A DNA stretch of 64,000 nt from Lepturacanthus savala (Eukaryota; Chordata; Actinopteri; Scombriformes; Trichiuridae). The stretch lies in assembly GCA_030544235.1 (NCBI GenBank), contig CM060472.1:21586654-21650653 (forward strand). Direction: 5' to 3'. The position numbers and the translations under genes were made by a program. Below are positions 11,467-24,900 of the stretch, piece after piece; positions within the stretch are counted from its first letter, which is position 1; the number at the start of each line of letters is the position of its first letter. The notes under the pieces are model-generated. The model searched no databases. It was not told the DNA's origin and saw only the letters and a list, made by a program, of their open reading frames with translations.

Positions 11467-14400
11467 GAATATTGTTTTTCTAAATCATTCAGCTATGTTT
11501 GAGTTGATATTTATAGCAATAGGTGCTTTACCTTTTTTGTCTTGTTTTTTTGCACCTATCACTATGACTACAGGAATCATGACAATGGGCGAATTTAAAA
11601 AAATTCTTGAACTATCCCTTTAAATCCACATGAACTCAAGGAATAAGGAATAAAAGATACCGTTGCTCAATTCAATGCATTAAGAAGATTTGCTGCTATG
11701 TGATATGTATGAATAAATGTAAACATTAACATCTGTCAGCAGATGTTTCTGTGGGACAGCTTGCTATGGCAGCGTTTATCATAAAGGCTCAGCCACAACG
11801 GCCGCTGCATAGGTTCACATTCACATATATCAAATACTAATAAGAAAACCTCACACTGTGGAGTACATACAGTATATGGAGGAATGAACCCATACACAAC
11901 AGCCAACAACAGGCAGCAGACAAATGCTGGGTTGGGGCTACAGCGGGCAACAAGGCTTCTGTCAGGCACGGGAAGAGTTTTGGTGGGAGTTGGGGGATGC
12001 GGGTACAGGAAAGGGGGATTCCTGCAAGCCAAAAGCCGGCTGCGAAGACCCTCCTACCACGTTTATCTCGTTTTTTGTGGCCAGGGTGGGCACCTCGATG
12101 TCGGCCATGCTGGTTTGGGCGGATTGGTCTGCGGGCAGGAATCCTCGTCTGTCGATCAGACTGAAAAGGGAAGAAGGTCAAAAGAATTAATCGTGCATCT
12201 TGCACTTTCTGTCTGATAATGAAATGAAAAACCTGATGTGTATCTGCCAGCACACACCGAAACTTGCGAAACATGAAAACAATCTGAAGGTGAGGAGCAA
12301 GCTAAATTTAGTACTTGTCTATTGCGTGCATCACCCAGTTGGGGCCTTATCTATTTTCATTGCTAGACGATTGATGCCTTTTCCAGGCATCCATTTATGG
12401 CAGAGCATGTGTTAAAGCATGAATGACAACTTCTAACAATTGAAATATTTAAATTATTAGATCATTACTTGTATATTTACATAAAAGGAACCAAATCTAC
12501 CATAACTCGAATAGCCGAGATTCAATTAACTGCCAGGTCCCCTTTAAAACACCGGGTGCAGGTGCATATTTTGATAAATAACCACCAGTTCCAAATAAAC
12601 ACTAAGGTTAATCAGGGATCCCACTCCTAACCTGAAATTATTTTCCAGGACATTTTCAGCTGCTACAAAGACAAATTAATATCTCAAACATTAATACATT
12701 CCCCTTTAATGTGTGCCTTATTATGCAATACTTGTCATTAATTAATGTACATTATTCTACTGTACATAAGGTGCGGGTCCAACAAATATTACGTCATCTA
12801 GGATAATGACAATAAAGAGGCTTAATTAAAGTTAAATCGACTGATTCGTAGCTTTAATGCCAATTTAGCCATGTTAAAATATATTCATTTATGCGAACAA
12901 CAGTGGAAATAAAAACTACCAGCAGTTCAAACGAACATGTAATAGGGAACTTTAAGTTTTCACTGCCATAGTTTTACACGATAACTTAATATTTTACAGG
13001 ACATTTGACCTTTTTTCCTCATTTTCCATATGTTTTCCCTTACTGGAAAATCAATAATTTTCCAGGTTTTCCAAGTTTTTCGCGTGGGAACCCCTAATTT
13101 ATTTAGCAGGCTTCAGTGCAGCAAAAAAAAGTACGATATTAAATTAGAACTTTCTGTCGTAAAACATGCAGAGGAAATCTCAGGAGAATTAGCAAAGGGG
13201 CGTTTAACTACAGTCCTGTAAACTTACTTTTAAAAAATACAAGTTATACTGGTTTAATAAAAGAATTTGAGTAAATTACCATATTTTTCCAGCTATACTG
13301 AGCAGAATTTGTGTCAGGAAGGAAATAATGTCCTATCCCAAATTGGTGCCTGGTCTCGAATAAACGCCTGTTAAAGTGATTGAAACAAATAAACGACCTG
13401 GCTATTATCATGATAATGACAATGTGAGCGGTTTCAGGGCCAACCTGGGAGGCATAGGTCCACAAAGCACCGAGCAGCAGTTGACGAAGATGTTTTTATG
13501 GCTGTATGGGTTGGTGACATATTCTGCTCCGCTCTTCCCCGACCAGGAGCCTTTAATCTGCAGGGGACAGGGTTCACTGGAAACTTGCAACAACATGCAG
13601 TTCATATTCAACAGATATTCATCTTGCTATTTCACCACAAATTATTACATTATTATAACAACACTGAATTCCAGGCGTGACTCACATCTTCATTGGTAGT
13701 CAGGTTAGAAGCAACCAGGTATGTATGGAAGCCTGAGAGGCCCAAGATGGACCAGACTGAGAAGAAACATATTACCAGCTCAACTGCAGTGAAGGATTGG
13801 GTCAAGGATCAGGATCAGAGGAAGAGGAATAAAATTATTTATAATATTATTATAAATTATTACAATTATTTAAGTGAAGGATATCTGCCTGGACTCTCCT
13901 GTAGAGCAAACACAAGGCCTTTTCCACCCTGAGACCCTGGAAGAGAGGAAGAAATCTTATTTCAGTTTGTGTGCAAGCAGAAGAAGTATTTTTTTTAATA
14001 ATAGGGCCCCTTTAACTGCATTGAGGAGGAAAGGTGTAGCCAAACCACCCAATTAATTCTCCCAAAACAAACATTTGCCACTACTGTGTTTGTTTTCTGA
14101 TACAGTAAAAAGATTTTTGAGTCGCCTCACAGAAAAAAGCATTCTGCCTGCTGTTCTTATCACCAAACCGGGGCTCTGATGTGGCAAAAACCCTGAACCG
14201 TCTGGCGCTTTAGAGCGAGACTAAACAAACACCAGCGGCTACTGGCAAAGTGGCGTCTTGGGCCCAGGTGTGTTAGCGGTTATCATCAGTCAGATCCTGC
14301 CTCTTTCAGCCACAGAACAGCTGTCGACCTGAAGGGTGGAAACGCATACTCAGCGCCAGATGTGTGGTCACGCAACCGAAGATGAACGCCGTCAGGAAGG

Positions 14401-17400
14401 AGAGCGACACGATGAAGGTGTAGAAGAAGCGGTAGTTGCGTTTGCCCACGCAGTTCCCCACCCAGGGGCAGTGGTGGTCGAACCGCTCTGAAAAAAGGAA
14501 TAAAGGAAGAGAGGATCCACGATCAAGTCAAGGGAAACTGGGCCTGTGCCCCACTAATGGAACGCTGTTCGGAAGGAAGCCTTCGTTTATTATTTATCAC
14601 TCGTGACGTTTGTGTGTGTGTGTGTCTGCAGCTCACCCACACAGTTGTCACACAGGCTGCAGTGGGAGGTGCGCGGAGGCCGGAACATCTTGCAGGTGAA
14701 GCAGTATTTCAGCTTGACCACCTGCTGGTTGATGAGGACCTCCTTGGTGCGAGGCGGGGGTCTGTAGCTGGTGCTGCCGGTGTTGTCTATAGAGAGAGAG
14801 GAAATAACCAGGAGAGACAATGCTGACCCATAATGCTCTGGCTTATCGGTGTCTTCACCGCTGCCGTTTAACATAATGAACACCAGCTAGGTTTTCTCTC
14901 TAAACTACACTACCGTTTAAAAGTTTGTGGTCTACCAGATCAGGTTTGTGTTTTTCATGAAAAGTCACACTTTTTATTTAGAAATAATTTTCCTTCAAAC
15001 TTTACTTTTGTCAAAAGGAAGGTGCATTTAATAGCTTCTATACACCTATGTAGATACTGCACCAAAAACTAGACATTTGCAGCTAGAATAGTCATTTACC
15101 ACATTAGCAATGTATAGTGCATTTCTGATTAGTTTAAAGTTATCTTCATTGAAAAAAAAAAAAAAGTGCTTTTCTTTCAAAAATAAGGAAATTTCTAAGT
15201 GACCCCAAACTTTTGAAATGGTAGTGTACATTTAGAAATTCTGCACAACCCAATGATTATCACTTTACTATTATAAAAGACTAAAGAAATCAAAACATTT
15301 TTAGATTTGAGAAGCTGGAACCAGAGAATTTGGACATTTTCTTCTTAAAAATGACTCAAATCAATTATCAAAATAGCTGGTGATTTATGTAATAGTCGGC
15401 AACTAATCGACTAATCATTGCAGCTCTAAATTCTATACATGTGTAGGAACCCTGGAGAAAACTGAGCTAAAACTAAACGTCGAAAGCTCTTTAAAATAAA
15501 GGCTGGTAGGTCGGAGCTCAATGCTTCTGCCAATGTCTTTGTTTCTAGAATAGATGGAACAGCCGTGGTGCAGTTGGGTAATATGAACATCTTACATCAC
15601 CCATGTCAACAACTTTAGTGATGAGTAGGAGTTACAAAGTCCACACAAAGCCGGCTTTAGACACACAGGTCAGTACATTAAAGCTACACGGAACAAAACA
15701 ACATGCTGAAAACCGACAGACCTTATTTTAAAAGGTTTTGACTTGAATAGGCCAAACTGAGGTGAGTTTAGAAGCTTAGAAGTCAACAGGAGGCATTTCT
15801 TTCCAGAAATATGCCTGTGATGACATCCACTGTGTCAACGAGTTCATCATCAGATGATGATGAACAGCAGAATGACTGATGACTGTCCCCGATGCTTCAG
15901 ATAAAAAATGAACATTATAATGTCTTTGAATTCAACTGTTAACTGTATTCAAAATGAAACATTTGCACCCGCTGTTTTAAAGGGTTAATTAAAACCCGGC
16001 TATTATTTTGTGTTTTAAATAAACTGGACCTCACATCATATGTGAAGTCGCATAGAAGAAACCTCAGTGTTTTATTAGACGAATCAACTGTTATTTTAAA
16101 AAAAAAGCTACTATCAGTTAAGAACTACTCCCAAACTCAAGCTGATTCGGTCCCTTTATTATGCAGTCCCCATTATTACTTTTTTGCACTAGTGCTAGCT
16201 TCTCACCTCGTTCTTCACCTCTCTTTATTGACTCTGTGTCCATTTCTGGATTCAATTTAAGACCTGCTGATTGTTTTCACAGCTCTTAATGGATAGAGAC
16301 TCCATCATATATCACAGAGCGTGTCTGCAGGCACTCAGAGATCTCTTGAATCTAACAGTTCATTTCTTGTGCAGGGTCCGTTTTCTCGACTAAATCTAAA
16401 AGGTGACACAGCCTTTGCTGTGGCCACTTCACGACTGTGGACCCAGCTGCTGTTAGACGTGAGCGGGGCCCTCTTCATCCCTGCTCTTAAATCTAGGCTA
16501 AACACACATTTTTATTCTCTGGTCCTTTTTAGCCCGCTAAGCCTTTGTTGTCATGTCTGCAATCATGTATTTTGTCCATTGTTGTTGCTTGTTGCTGTGT
16601 TTATTTTTAATTCGCATTTTAAATCAGTTGTACAGAAATAAACATAGTTACTCTACCATATATCTTTGGTCCACTTGGCCTGTTAAAATCCTAAACCCCC
16701 TGATACAGGGGCAGCATTGAGTTTTATGCATATGTTGCATGAGAAAACCTCAGTTACAACACTAAATGTGTTATAAAACACAATATTACTGCTACAGCAT
16801 CAATGTATATCATCAATATCCACACCGTCAATACAATAAGAAAATAGTTTAATATAATATCAGTAGTAGGGCTGCAACTAACTAACACTATTTTGAGGTT
16901 TAATTTAGATTTGAGCTTGTGGTGTGATTATTTAATTGGGTTCTTTATAATCTACTTTTTAAACATCTTACAGAATATATTCTTCATGTTCTGTACTGGT
17001 CCTCAGTGTGATTTATATGGTTTTATGGAATAATAATTGATCTATGAACTCTTATCGTATTAATCATTGAACTTTGCGTTGCAGATAATTGATCTTATTT
17101 CAAGTTGTTTTTTTCCCCTGATTTGGATCAGTTTGGTCTTTTTTAATTTCAAATGAAGTATTTTTTTTATCTCTAATAAAATACAATTTAACCCCTAACC
17201 CATTTATAGCAGGAAAACTGAAAATTGGGCCTTTGGGCTTAAGTGGTTAATTGCATGTAGTGGATGGAGGACAACATACAAAAAAGTGAGCTGAGCTGAA
17301 GCAGTTTGGGGTTTAACGCATTCATTTAATTTAGGAAATATAAAAGTCTGCAGAGGAATGATGTTGAGTATCATAAACTGACAGGCATATCAACATTCAA

Positions 17401-19058
17401 ACTGTCACCTTATGATTGGACAACCATTAGGAGGTCTGACCCCGACTTCTGGCACTTACCGATCTGCTTTTCGACGTCCGCGGCCTCGTCCGGCGTCGCT
17501 CGGGGCAGGATGCCGGGGTCTGTGAAGCTGGTCTGGAGCAGGGTGATGACCACAAATATAAAGAGGACTCCTCCGATAACGGGTATGCAGCTGGTCAGGT
17601 GTTTGACCAGGAAGGGACAGCTGCGATGCGGGGAGGGAGACAGGAAAACGAGGACGGATTACAGAGGAACTCTGACCATAATCAAAGGCTGGAACGGGGA
17701 ACGGGGATCGAATCAAAGCCGCGTCTCATGTGGCGGAGCCTGCTTTGTTTCACCCACCAGGCGACGTAGCTTTAATTAACACCAGTGGTTTTAATCACTG
17801 GCTGAATCCCATGGGATAAAACACACCGATCACTAAGGAGTGAAAGAATTCCATTGACATATTTAAGCATTTATTATACAACACTTTGGTTTAAATGATC
17901 CTAAACAGCTGCAATAATAAAATAAAATAAAAAAATTATAAAACCTTGTCTATGTGATGAAATCTGACATTTTTAAGTTGATTAGTCGTATTAGTGAATT
18001 AACTGTTCTTGTAGAACATGAAAAAGACCTGCTCTACAGTTCAGTATGGATCTATTACACCAGACAGCAGACTCATCAATAAATTATCTATTTATAGAGC
18101 CTGTCAGCATGTCTTTGAGGAAGCAGAGAGAGATGTACTGAAAAGTGTTTTTACTAGATCATATCCCAGTGGTGGCAGCTCCTTTACTTAAGTAGAAGTA
18201 GAAATGCAGTAGTCTATAAATACTCTATTACAAATAGAAGCCCTTAATTCAATGTTACTTATGTAAAAGTATTACCAAAATGTACTACCCAAAGTAAAAG
18301 TACTCGTTATACTGATTGGTTTCTTATAGTGTTATATTATTAGAATACATTTGTTTGCATCACTTACAGATGCATTTAAGTGAATTTTAATGTTTTTATT
18401 TATCAATGTCAGGCCAATCTGAGCTACTGTGAGTAGATTAAAAATAATACGACTACATCATAATATTTGGCACCTTTCACACAAAATGCATAGAAAATTA
18501 AACAAAGGAAAAGACAATTTAATAGAATATGGATAATAGAATAATATTATTAAGTATATTAATTATATGCAAATCATCTGAAAAGTAGCTAAAGCTGTTG
18601 AAGTAAAAGGAGTAGAAATGTTGAGTAGCTTCAGATGGGAATACTAAAGTATAAGTACTACTATAATACTATAGTAAAAGTACAAGTGATGTTAATGTTA
18701 CTTTCCACCTCATTGATTACATCATATGTGTTATGACAAAATTGTAGGATTAATGTGAAATATAAACTCACTCGAATATAAAGAATAATCCACTTGTGAC
18801 GAGAATGAGGCCCAGGGTGAGGGGCAGGACCCCGCTCTGCCGGGCCATGAGGATCCTTCCGCCGCAGTAGAAGCGGTTCTTTCCGGGGAAAACTTCCCAC
18901 TTTCTCCTGGGTCTCCTCGGCTCCTGCCTCCTCTCAGCTTCGCGTCCATGCTGCTGCTGCTGATGGTGATGATGAAGAAGAGTAGGAGGTGGAGGTGTAG
19001 GGAGCGTTGGAGTCGGAAGTGCCTGCGGGTCTATTTGCTGATACTCGCAGTTTTTCAT
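6998..19058 (-). CDS. zdhhc18: ZDHHC18-type palmitoyltransferase
   Basis: DHHC-family protein S-acyltransferase, a Golgi/endomembrane enzyme that transfers palmitate to cysteines. Coding exons (minus strand): 19058-18772, 17620-17460, 14786-14637, 14487-14350, 13936-13889, 13783-13686, 13557-13445, 12160-12058 and 7348-6998, giving 482 residues in one frame. The N-terminus MKNCEYQQIDPQAL and the KWEVFPGKNRFYCGGR block are ZDHHC18 hallmarks. TM1 is near residues 77-95 and TM2 lies in exon 2. The cysteine-rich domain spans exons 3-4, with DHHC at 203-206 (catalytic C206). TM3-TM4 follow, then a TTNE motif (TTxE class) and NPYS/NIFVNCC (PaCCT-like). Exon 5 (13936-13889) needs a GC donor. The last exon encodes a proline/basic tail whose start, CTQGTKDLLES, resembles ZDHHC14. 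Fish have a and b paralogues; which one this is cannot be told. The gene lies head-to-head with kdf1. Confidence 0.92.
10961..11024. repeat. (TG)n microsatellite
   Basis: A 64-base pure TG run in the last intron of zdhhc18. Confidence 0.95.
11318..11463. repeat. Two (AT)n microsatellites
   Basis: Pure AT runs at 11318-11343 and 11422-11463, separated by unique sequence, inside the last zdhhc18 intron. Confidence 0.9.
14907..15227. mobile_element. MITE with CAAAAGTTTGGGGTCA-type ends (copy 3 of 4)
   Basis: Starts ACACTACCGTTTAAAAGTTT and ends with the inverted GACCCCAAACTTTTGAAATG. It is a shorter internal-deletion copy of the family seen at 51621-52162 and sits in a zdhhc18 intron. Confidence 0.75.
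16290..16640 (+). mobile_element. L2-like LINE 3' fragment
   Basis: An open frame encodes FSRLNLKGDTAFAV and SRLWTQLLLDVSGA, then ALKSRLNTHFYSL. This resembles the extreme C-terminal tail of fish L2-clade LINE polyproteins (pattern GDRAFAVxAPRLWNSLP...FKxxLKTxLF). It is 5'-truncated, lies in a zdhhc18 intron and is not functional. Confidence 0.6.
18150..18700. repeat. Interspersed repeat rich in AAGTAAAAGTACT motifs
   Basis: Repeated AAGTAAAAGTACT/AGTACTACT motifs near both ends (about 18190-18310 and 18600-18690) suggest an inverted-repeat DNA element. A related stretch occurs at 44600-44760 in the first intron of nudc. I cannot assign the class. Confidence 0.4.
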
Positions 19059-19330
19059 GATTTATAAATGCAGTTTTAATAAGACGACCGGGGGGGGCAT
19101 TCGGCCAAGCGGACCGATAGCATCACCGGCGGCCGCGTCTGAGGCAGCCGGACGCAGCAAATGTCGTCATTCCGCGGAGGAAACGAGCTATTCCTGTATT
19201 CCGGGTTTCCAGTTGTAAATAAACGAAAGAATCCGTGCTGGAAACGGCATCTCTGTTACTTCCCATGCCTCCTCATTTATCACAGCCTCTAGACAGACCC
19301 GTCCGCTGCTCGGCCAGCCGCGGACTATTT
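19059..19330 (-). promoter_or_regulatory. GC-rich 5' region of zdhhc18
   Basis: Immediately upstream of the zdhhc18 start codon the sequence becomes CpG-rich (GACCGG, GGCGGCCGCG, GTCCGCTGCTCGG), unlike the AT-rich flanks. This is typical of a vertebrate CpG-island promoter and 5' UTR. The transcription start was not located. Confidence 0.5.
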
Positions 19331-20520
19331 AACGTCAGTAAAAAAAAAAAAAAACACAAAGTGACGTTAATGTTACCACCGCTAGCTTCTTAGCTCGCTT
19401 TCAGCTAACCTTTACCCCAGCGACCTCATGTGCATTAATTAAAAAGTAGCTGTAACACTGTGTATTGTTTAATATATATATTGATATATATTGCTCTCCT
19501 ACCAAGACTTGATATGTGACTAGTATTGTTGAGCTACATTCCCACAGACCCGATCCGTCCAGGTAAAAAATGATTTGTCAAACTCAACACAATGACAGTA
19601 TGTATATCCGGTTGTTTTTATTTCAAAATAAAATAATTATTAAAACGTTACACGGTGATACGACAATTAAACATAAATCAATGAAAGATAAACTGCCACA
19701 TATAAATAACACTTTCATTATGTTATTTATCGTTGGAATGTTTCTCTGTAAGCATCCGATAAATTGCCAAAAGTTGTCAAAAGCAACATATAACATCCGG
19801 TAAATCAACTGTGGCCGACTTGACGCAGGTTTATCAAGCTAAGATCATGTTCACCGATACGACCGGAAATAATACCAAAATAAAAGTGTGAACGTTTGAC
19901 AATATTATACTAATAAAGATGGTAGTAATAATAAGAAGATAAGAAAAAAAGAAAAAAGTCATTTCTATAGCACCGTTCATTCAGAAATCCAGAGTAAAGT
20001 GAATTACTAAACATAAATATATAAATTAAAGACGAGTTAAGAAAAACATTTGAAGACAATTAAGAACAATTTAAGATGGAAAGGGAAAATACGTATATTA
20101 GGCAGGAAAATTAATGGAAAAAAATTAAATAAGTAAAACATCTCATGTTCACATATCACAAGTACCACCAAACCAAATCTAAGCCCCTCCTCCCAGTTTT
20201 TCTATTGATCAATGCCATAAAACTCACCTTTAACAGTTTTACAAATTATATAATATACATATTTGTTTGTTGTTTTTTTGGGCCTCAAAACAATGAAAGT
20301 TGTTTGTTGTTTTATTAACTATTTCATTTTTGTATTAATATAATTTATTTGTTTTCCCTTTAATTATAAGTAGCCTATGTTTACATGTACACAGGTAGTT
20401 ACTTTATTGTTTATGTATGGGTGAAGGTTCAAAACTTGTGTCAAGATGCTAAAATAACAGGAAACGTATCAACAATATTTTGACATAATAATTTGCATTT
20501 TATTTTTGTACGTCATAACC
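19331..20520. other. Spacer between head-to-head zdhhc18 and kdf1
   Basis: AT-rich spacer with no coding exon. A stretch near 19960-20150 (TTTCTATAGCACCGTTCAT-type text) matches the style of a widespread fish repeat tail; a similar piece lies at 21065-21130. Confidence 0.4.
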
Positions 20521-20740
20521 GGAAGTGCAGCCTTGTCACAGCCGCCTACCTGTGCGCTTCCTCCACCTTGACGCCCAGGTACGAATTCTGTCGAAAACAT
20601 TACTGAAAGTGGGGATTTTGGAGTGGAGTTGATAGAGGGAACGCTCCAGATGGATTAAAAACGCGCACGTTTCATGTTTGGCGGAGCGGACGTCGTTAAT
20701 TCGGGAGTCAGTCGGTGGACGCGCGTGTAAGTTACGTTTA
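20521..20740 (+). promoter_or_regulatory. Candidate kdf1 promoter / non-coding first exon
   Basis: A local CpG-rich patch about 1.2 kb upstream of the kdf1 start codon. It contains possible donors CCCAG|GTACGA (after 20578) and GCGT|GTAAGT (near 20728). Since the kdf1 ATG exon lies 1.2-1.4 kb downstream, a spliced 5' UTR starting here is likely but not proven. Confidence 0.35.
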
Positions 20741-21971
20741 GTTAGAAATTCGTTAGTTCGCTAATGGAGGAAAAGAACAGCAATGACAAGCCGCCATGAA
20801 AGTGAAAATAATTTTAATACACGAAAGGCAGCGTGGCCTAATGTGTTAAAATGTCAAACTTTAGCATGTTGCTAATGTCAGTAGTTAATGTGGAAAACAT
20901 AGACAGTATATTTTTAGTATTTCACTTGTTTGTTTGGGAGCTAACGCTTGTGTGACTAATGTCAACATTAGTCCCAATACTGGCTGTTATCATGGCAATG
21001 AACCAGACTCTATGTAGAAATCTGTCAATTTAATATAACTCACAATAATAATAATAGTACACTTTATTTGTATAGCAACTTTCATAAAACAAATGGGGCT
21101 CACAGTACTTTTCATAAAATAATCATGTTAAGAAAATATTTAGAAGAAACCGTAAAATAACATTTGAATAAGAAGAGGAAAATACATAGAATGCATAAGA
21201 ATCACAGAAATGAAATCAAACAGAAAAATAAATGCCATGCATATCATAGCCCTCCATTCTCTAACATTCTCAAACTTATTTGTCTTTAAACCTCCCATTC
21301 GTCTCTTTCTCCAGTCAACGCTTGTAAACTTTAACATCATGTTTTATACAGCTTCTTATTGATTTGGGCTGAAAATAACAGCTAAAAGCAAATGGGGTGA
21401 ATCAGCTTTAGTGATGTAATTGTTCTGCCCATCGTTGGGTTTAACAGATGCGGAACTCAACATGACAAACAGATTCATAGAGTATCGGTTATACTCTGTG
21501 TGTTTTCAAACTTTTTTTTCCGTGAGCAAGGAGACAATAATTTCCGAGTGAAATTTGTTGTGGCCTGATTGAATGCAGTGGGGTTTGGGATGGGTTTGCA
21601 TGCAGCTGTAGATAAATGGGCCTTTTTTTATAATAGAATTGTTTGTCTCTACTACTTGTTTCGGTTTAGTTTTAGAAATCCCCACAGCATAATCCAGTAA
21701 ACTGATATCGCAACAGTTAATTGTGTTGGACAGTTTGTTTACATATCCTCAAAAGAACCGGTTTGGTCACCTGGGGATAGTAGTCTCACATTTGCTTTTG
21801 AAGAGCAATGCCCTCAGGTGGCTACACCTGATTTTAGGTTTTGCTCTGATGAGTTAGATGGATGATAAGTGTGACGTTTCGTGATTGTATTGATGCCGTT
21901 GATTAGTAACACCTCGATTCACCTCCTGGTATTTTCTCTCATGCCTGTCCAGACCTTGGAACCATTAAGTC

Positions 21972-24900
21972 ATGTCTGTCGGCAGCTCTGACAGTCCGAG
22001 ACGCAGCTCGGGGCCTGGCAGCAACAGATATGTCCCCAGCCAGAGCAGCAGCCAGAGGTCGTCGTACGAGGAGCGCTGCGTGGACCCGGTCGAAGACTGG
22101 CCGCCCGCCCCAGAGCCAAAGACGGTCCACAAAGCTCAGCTGAAAGACGCCAACGGGAAGGAGTCCGAGACGATCGGCTTCATCCCCGGCTCAGCCGACC
22201 CTCCCTCCGCGGCGCAAACCTGCGCCCCCCCGTGCAGCTGTAGGACCTTTATCTGCAGCGTTCTGACCTGCGGACTCTACATGGTCTGCCAGCGTTCCGT
22301 CCTGGCCCCGTGCCTGGCGCCGAACGAGAGCTCCCCGGACGAACCGGAGAAGCTGAGCCTCCGAGCCGCGAGATCGGGAGAACTCAAAGAAGACGACGGC
22401 GTGGACTGGCTAGGGGACGTACACATCGGCGGAGTCAAAGTGGACAGGCCGAGGGAGTATCTGGACGTCGACATCAAATCTTCGTTCGTGCCACCGACCG
22501 GTAGCCAGGCACAGCCCAGGCACCCGTCGCTGCAGGAGTCTATGAGGTTTGACGACTGGGAGGACGGCGAGGAGGACGTGGACTCTCTGATCGCAAAGAA
22601 GCTGCTCGAGCTCTATTCCGAATACCAGATCGAAGAGTTGGCCAGATGCACCTCGGACTCCGTGTTCCTGAAGAAGAGCAAGGCCATCAACCAGCTCATC
22701 AACTCGCTGGCGGAGGAGCACCAGATGGACGAGCAGGAGGCCGAGTGCCGGCTGGTGCGCGGCATCATCCGCATCAGCACAAGGAAGAGCACGAAGAAGC
22801 GGCCGCGCACCCCCAGGACGGACAGGACGCTGTCGGACAGCGGGAACGAGACCATGAGGGAGAGCGATTCCTTTTCGTTCAGCAACAACAGTAAGTTTCG
22901 TTGTTTTGTTTTTTTTTTAACTCCAAAAAAGTATTCTCCTTTCAAGGGAATCACTCTTATTTTCTGTTTCCTCAAGACGACTACAAATCAAATCCAAACA
23001 TCCAAATATCGGAACTGACGTCCTCTGACAAGTTTGCCAGGGACATGTGGAGGAACAATGGAGGTAAGAAACCAGACTTAATCCTTTTAAGCTTGTTACA
23101 CACACATGTAACAGGGTTTCTTCATGGGAAAAAAATAACTTTTTCATTGATTCAGTTTTTTTTTTTTTTTGGAAATTATCTGTATATCTCTGTATCTCTC
23201 TGTACTCTAGTAAAAAATTCCTACATGCCGGGGGCATGCAGCCTTGAGAACATTTTTAAGACTATACTCTATGCAATTTAATTCATTTTGAATAATCACA
23301 CTTATAAACAGGTCAAAGTTTTCCCTCAAGGTAGCCAAAACTTGAGGCAGGAGAAGTCAAGTTTTTTTCTTCATTTATTCATTAGCACTCAGGTAGCATT
23401 AGTTAACCAACTAGCTTTAGTTTACTGCAAATAATGCCTTTAGCCCAAATGTCATTAAGAAATCAAGTAATTATTAACCTAATACATATTTGTAGCCTTT
23501 AAACTTAATTGACCCTATAGATTGTCTCTGTCGTTCGTCTGTTTTCTGGCCAGGTGAGAACGTTGCCCTTGGAACTCAGTTTACAGCATTCAGCCACACA
23601 AAGAATCCTGAAACCGTGCTGTGTCTTGATCCTCTTTCTCGTAAACTGTGGTGGAATTCGTTCAGATTAAAGCACCAATCATATCTAGAAAAGCAAACAA
23701 GCCAAACAAGTTGAGCTTTGTGAGCAAGGTGACAAATATTTTATAAGCCAAGTAACTTTCAGACACTTCCTCCATAAAGGTGTCGGTAAAATGTTCACGG
23801 AGCCTGGTGCATTGGTGCTTCAGGGCCGTGACAGTAACAGACTCGAATGTAAATAGTTTTTTATCAGTTCACCACAGCCAAGAGAGTCCAGTGCTGCAGG
23901 GTTAACATGCTCCTGTGCAGACTGGTGTATTTTCAACGGTAAATGAAAAAACTGGTGGTTCTGTTTTCTGTAAAAAGAAATGCATTCTCAAAAATATGTG
24001 TATGTGTCTAGTTATATAATAACTTAGGTTTAGGATTTCAATGCTGGTTGATTCAGTGACACTTGTGCATACCAGTAGGGTTTAATACAAAAGCTCTCAA
24101 AAACTTTATAGATTCATGTTTAATGACAAATTCTGCTTCCTGTGACTGCATCACAATAAAACCACCCGTGTTGAAGACTTCTATTGTAAAGCAGCAGCAA
24201 TAGTCAATGTTAGGTTTGTATTGTAGTCTAACACAGCTTTGATATGGCTGTAGGAGAATGATCTGTAAACCATGAGGCTGATATCAATGACATCTAATAA
24301 AAAAAATGGATTGCCAACATTATTTTCATTGTTTTGACATGCACAAAAAGACATGTATTAAACAAAAACATCAACCCTACACCAACCCTCCCAGTTATTC
24401 TGATTTTTAGTTTGGTTTGGTTTGGACTCCAAGTAATTATAGTCCATTGCATGTAAGAGAAATGAATAAATTAAAAAATGAAACATTTCTACCAAATCAG
24501 ATATTGCAGAAGGCTACTGTTCATGCTCTTTCATTAGTTGTGACAAGTCTGTTCCTAAAAAAAAAATAAGAAATTATGAAAACTATGTTACTGATTTTCT
24601 CTAAGGGAGGAGTGGCACATAGTTCAGATAGCCATTTGTTAATTCCTGGTGCTCTGGTGCTTTTTTGTAGGTTAGAGCTATTGCTTTTTTGCAATTAATA
24701 TGCTTATATCTATAAACAATCCTCTCCTTGAATCTTTGTGTGAGGCTGATATCAATGAGCGAATTTAAAAACTGGATTACATTCCTGTGAAGACAATTAG
24801 AATCTTGTGCCTCCTCACTCTGAAAAATATTCAATAGAGCGGTAATTAACAAATGTAAATGTATCAAACGGCTATTGCTAAAAATGCAGACCTTAAATAA

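Noticed and set aside
22410..22975. Two long minus-strand ORFs
   Set aside because: Shadows of the GC-rich kdf1 exon 1, whose plus-strand reading matches KDF1.
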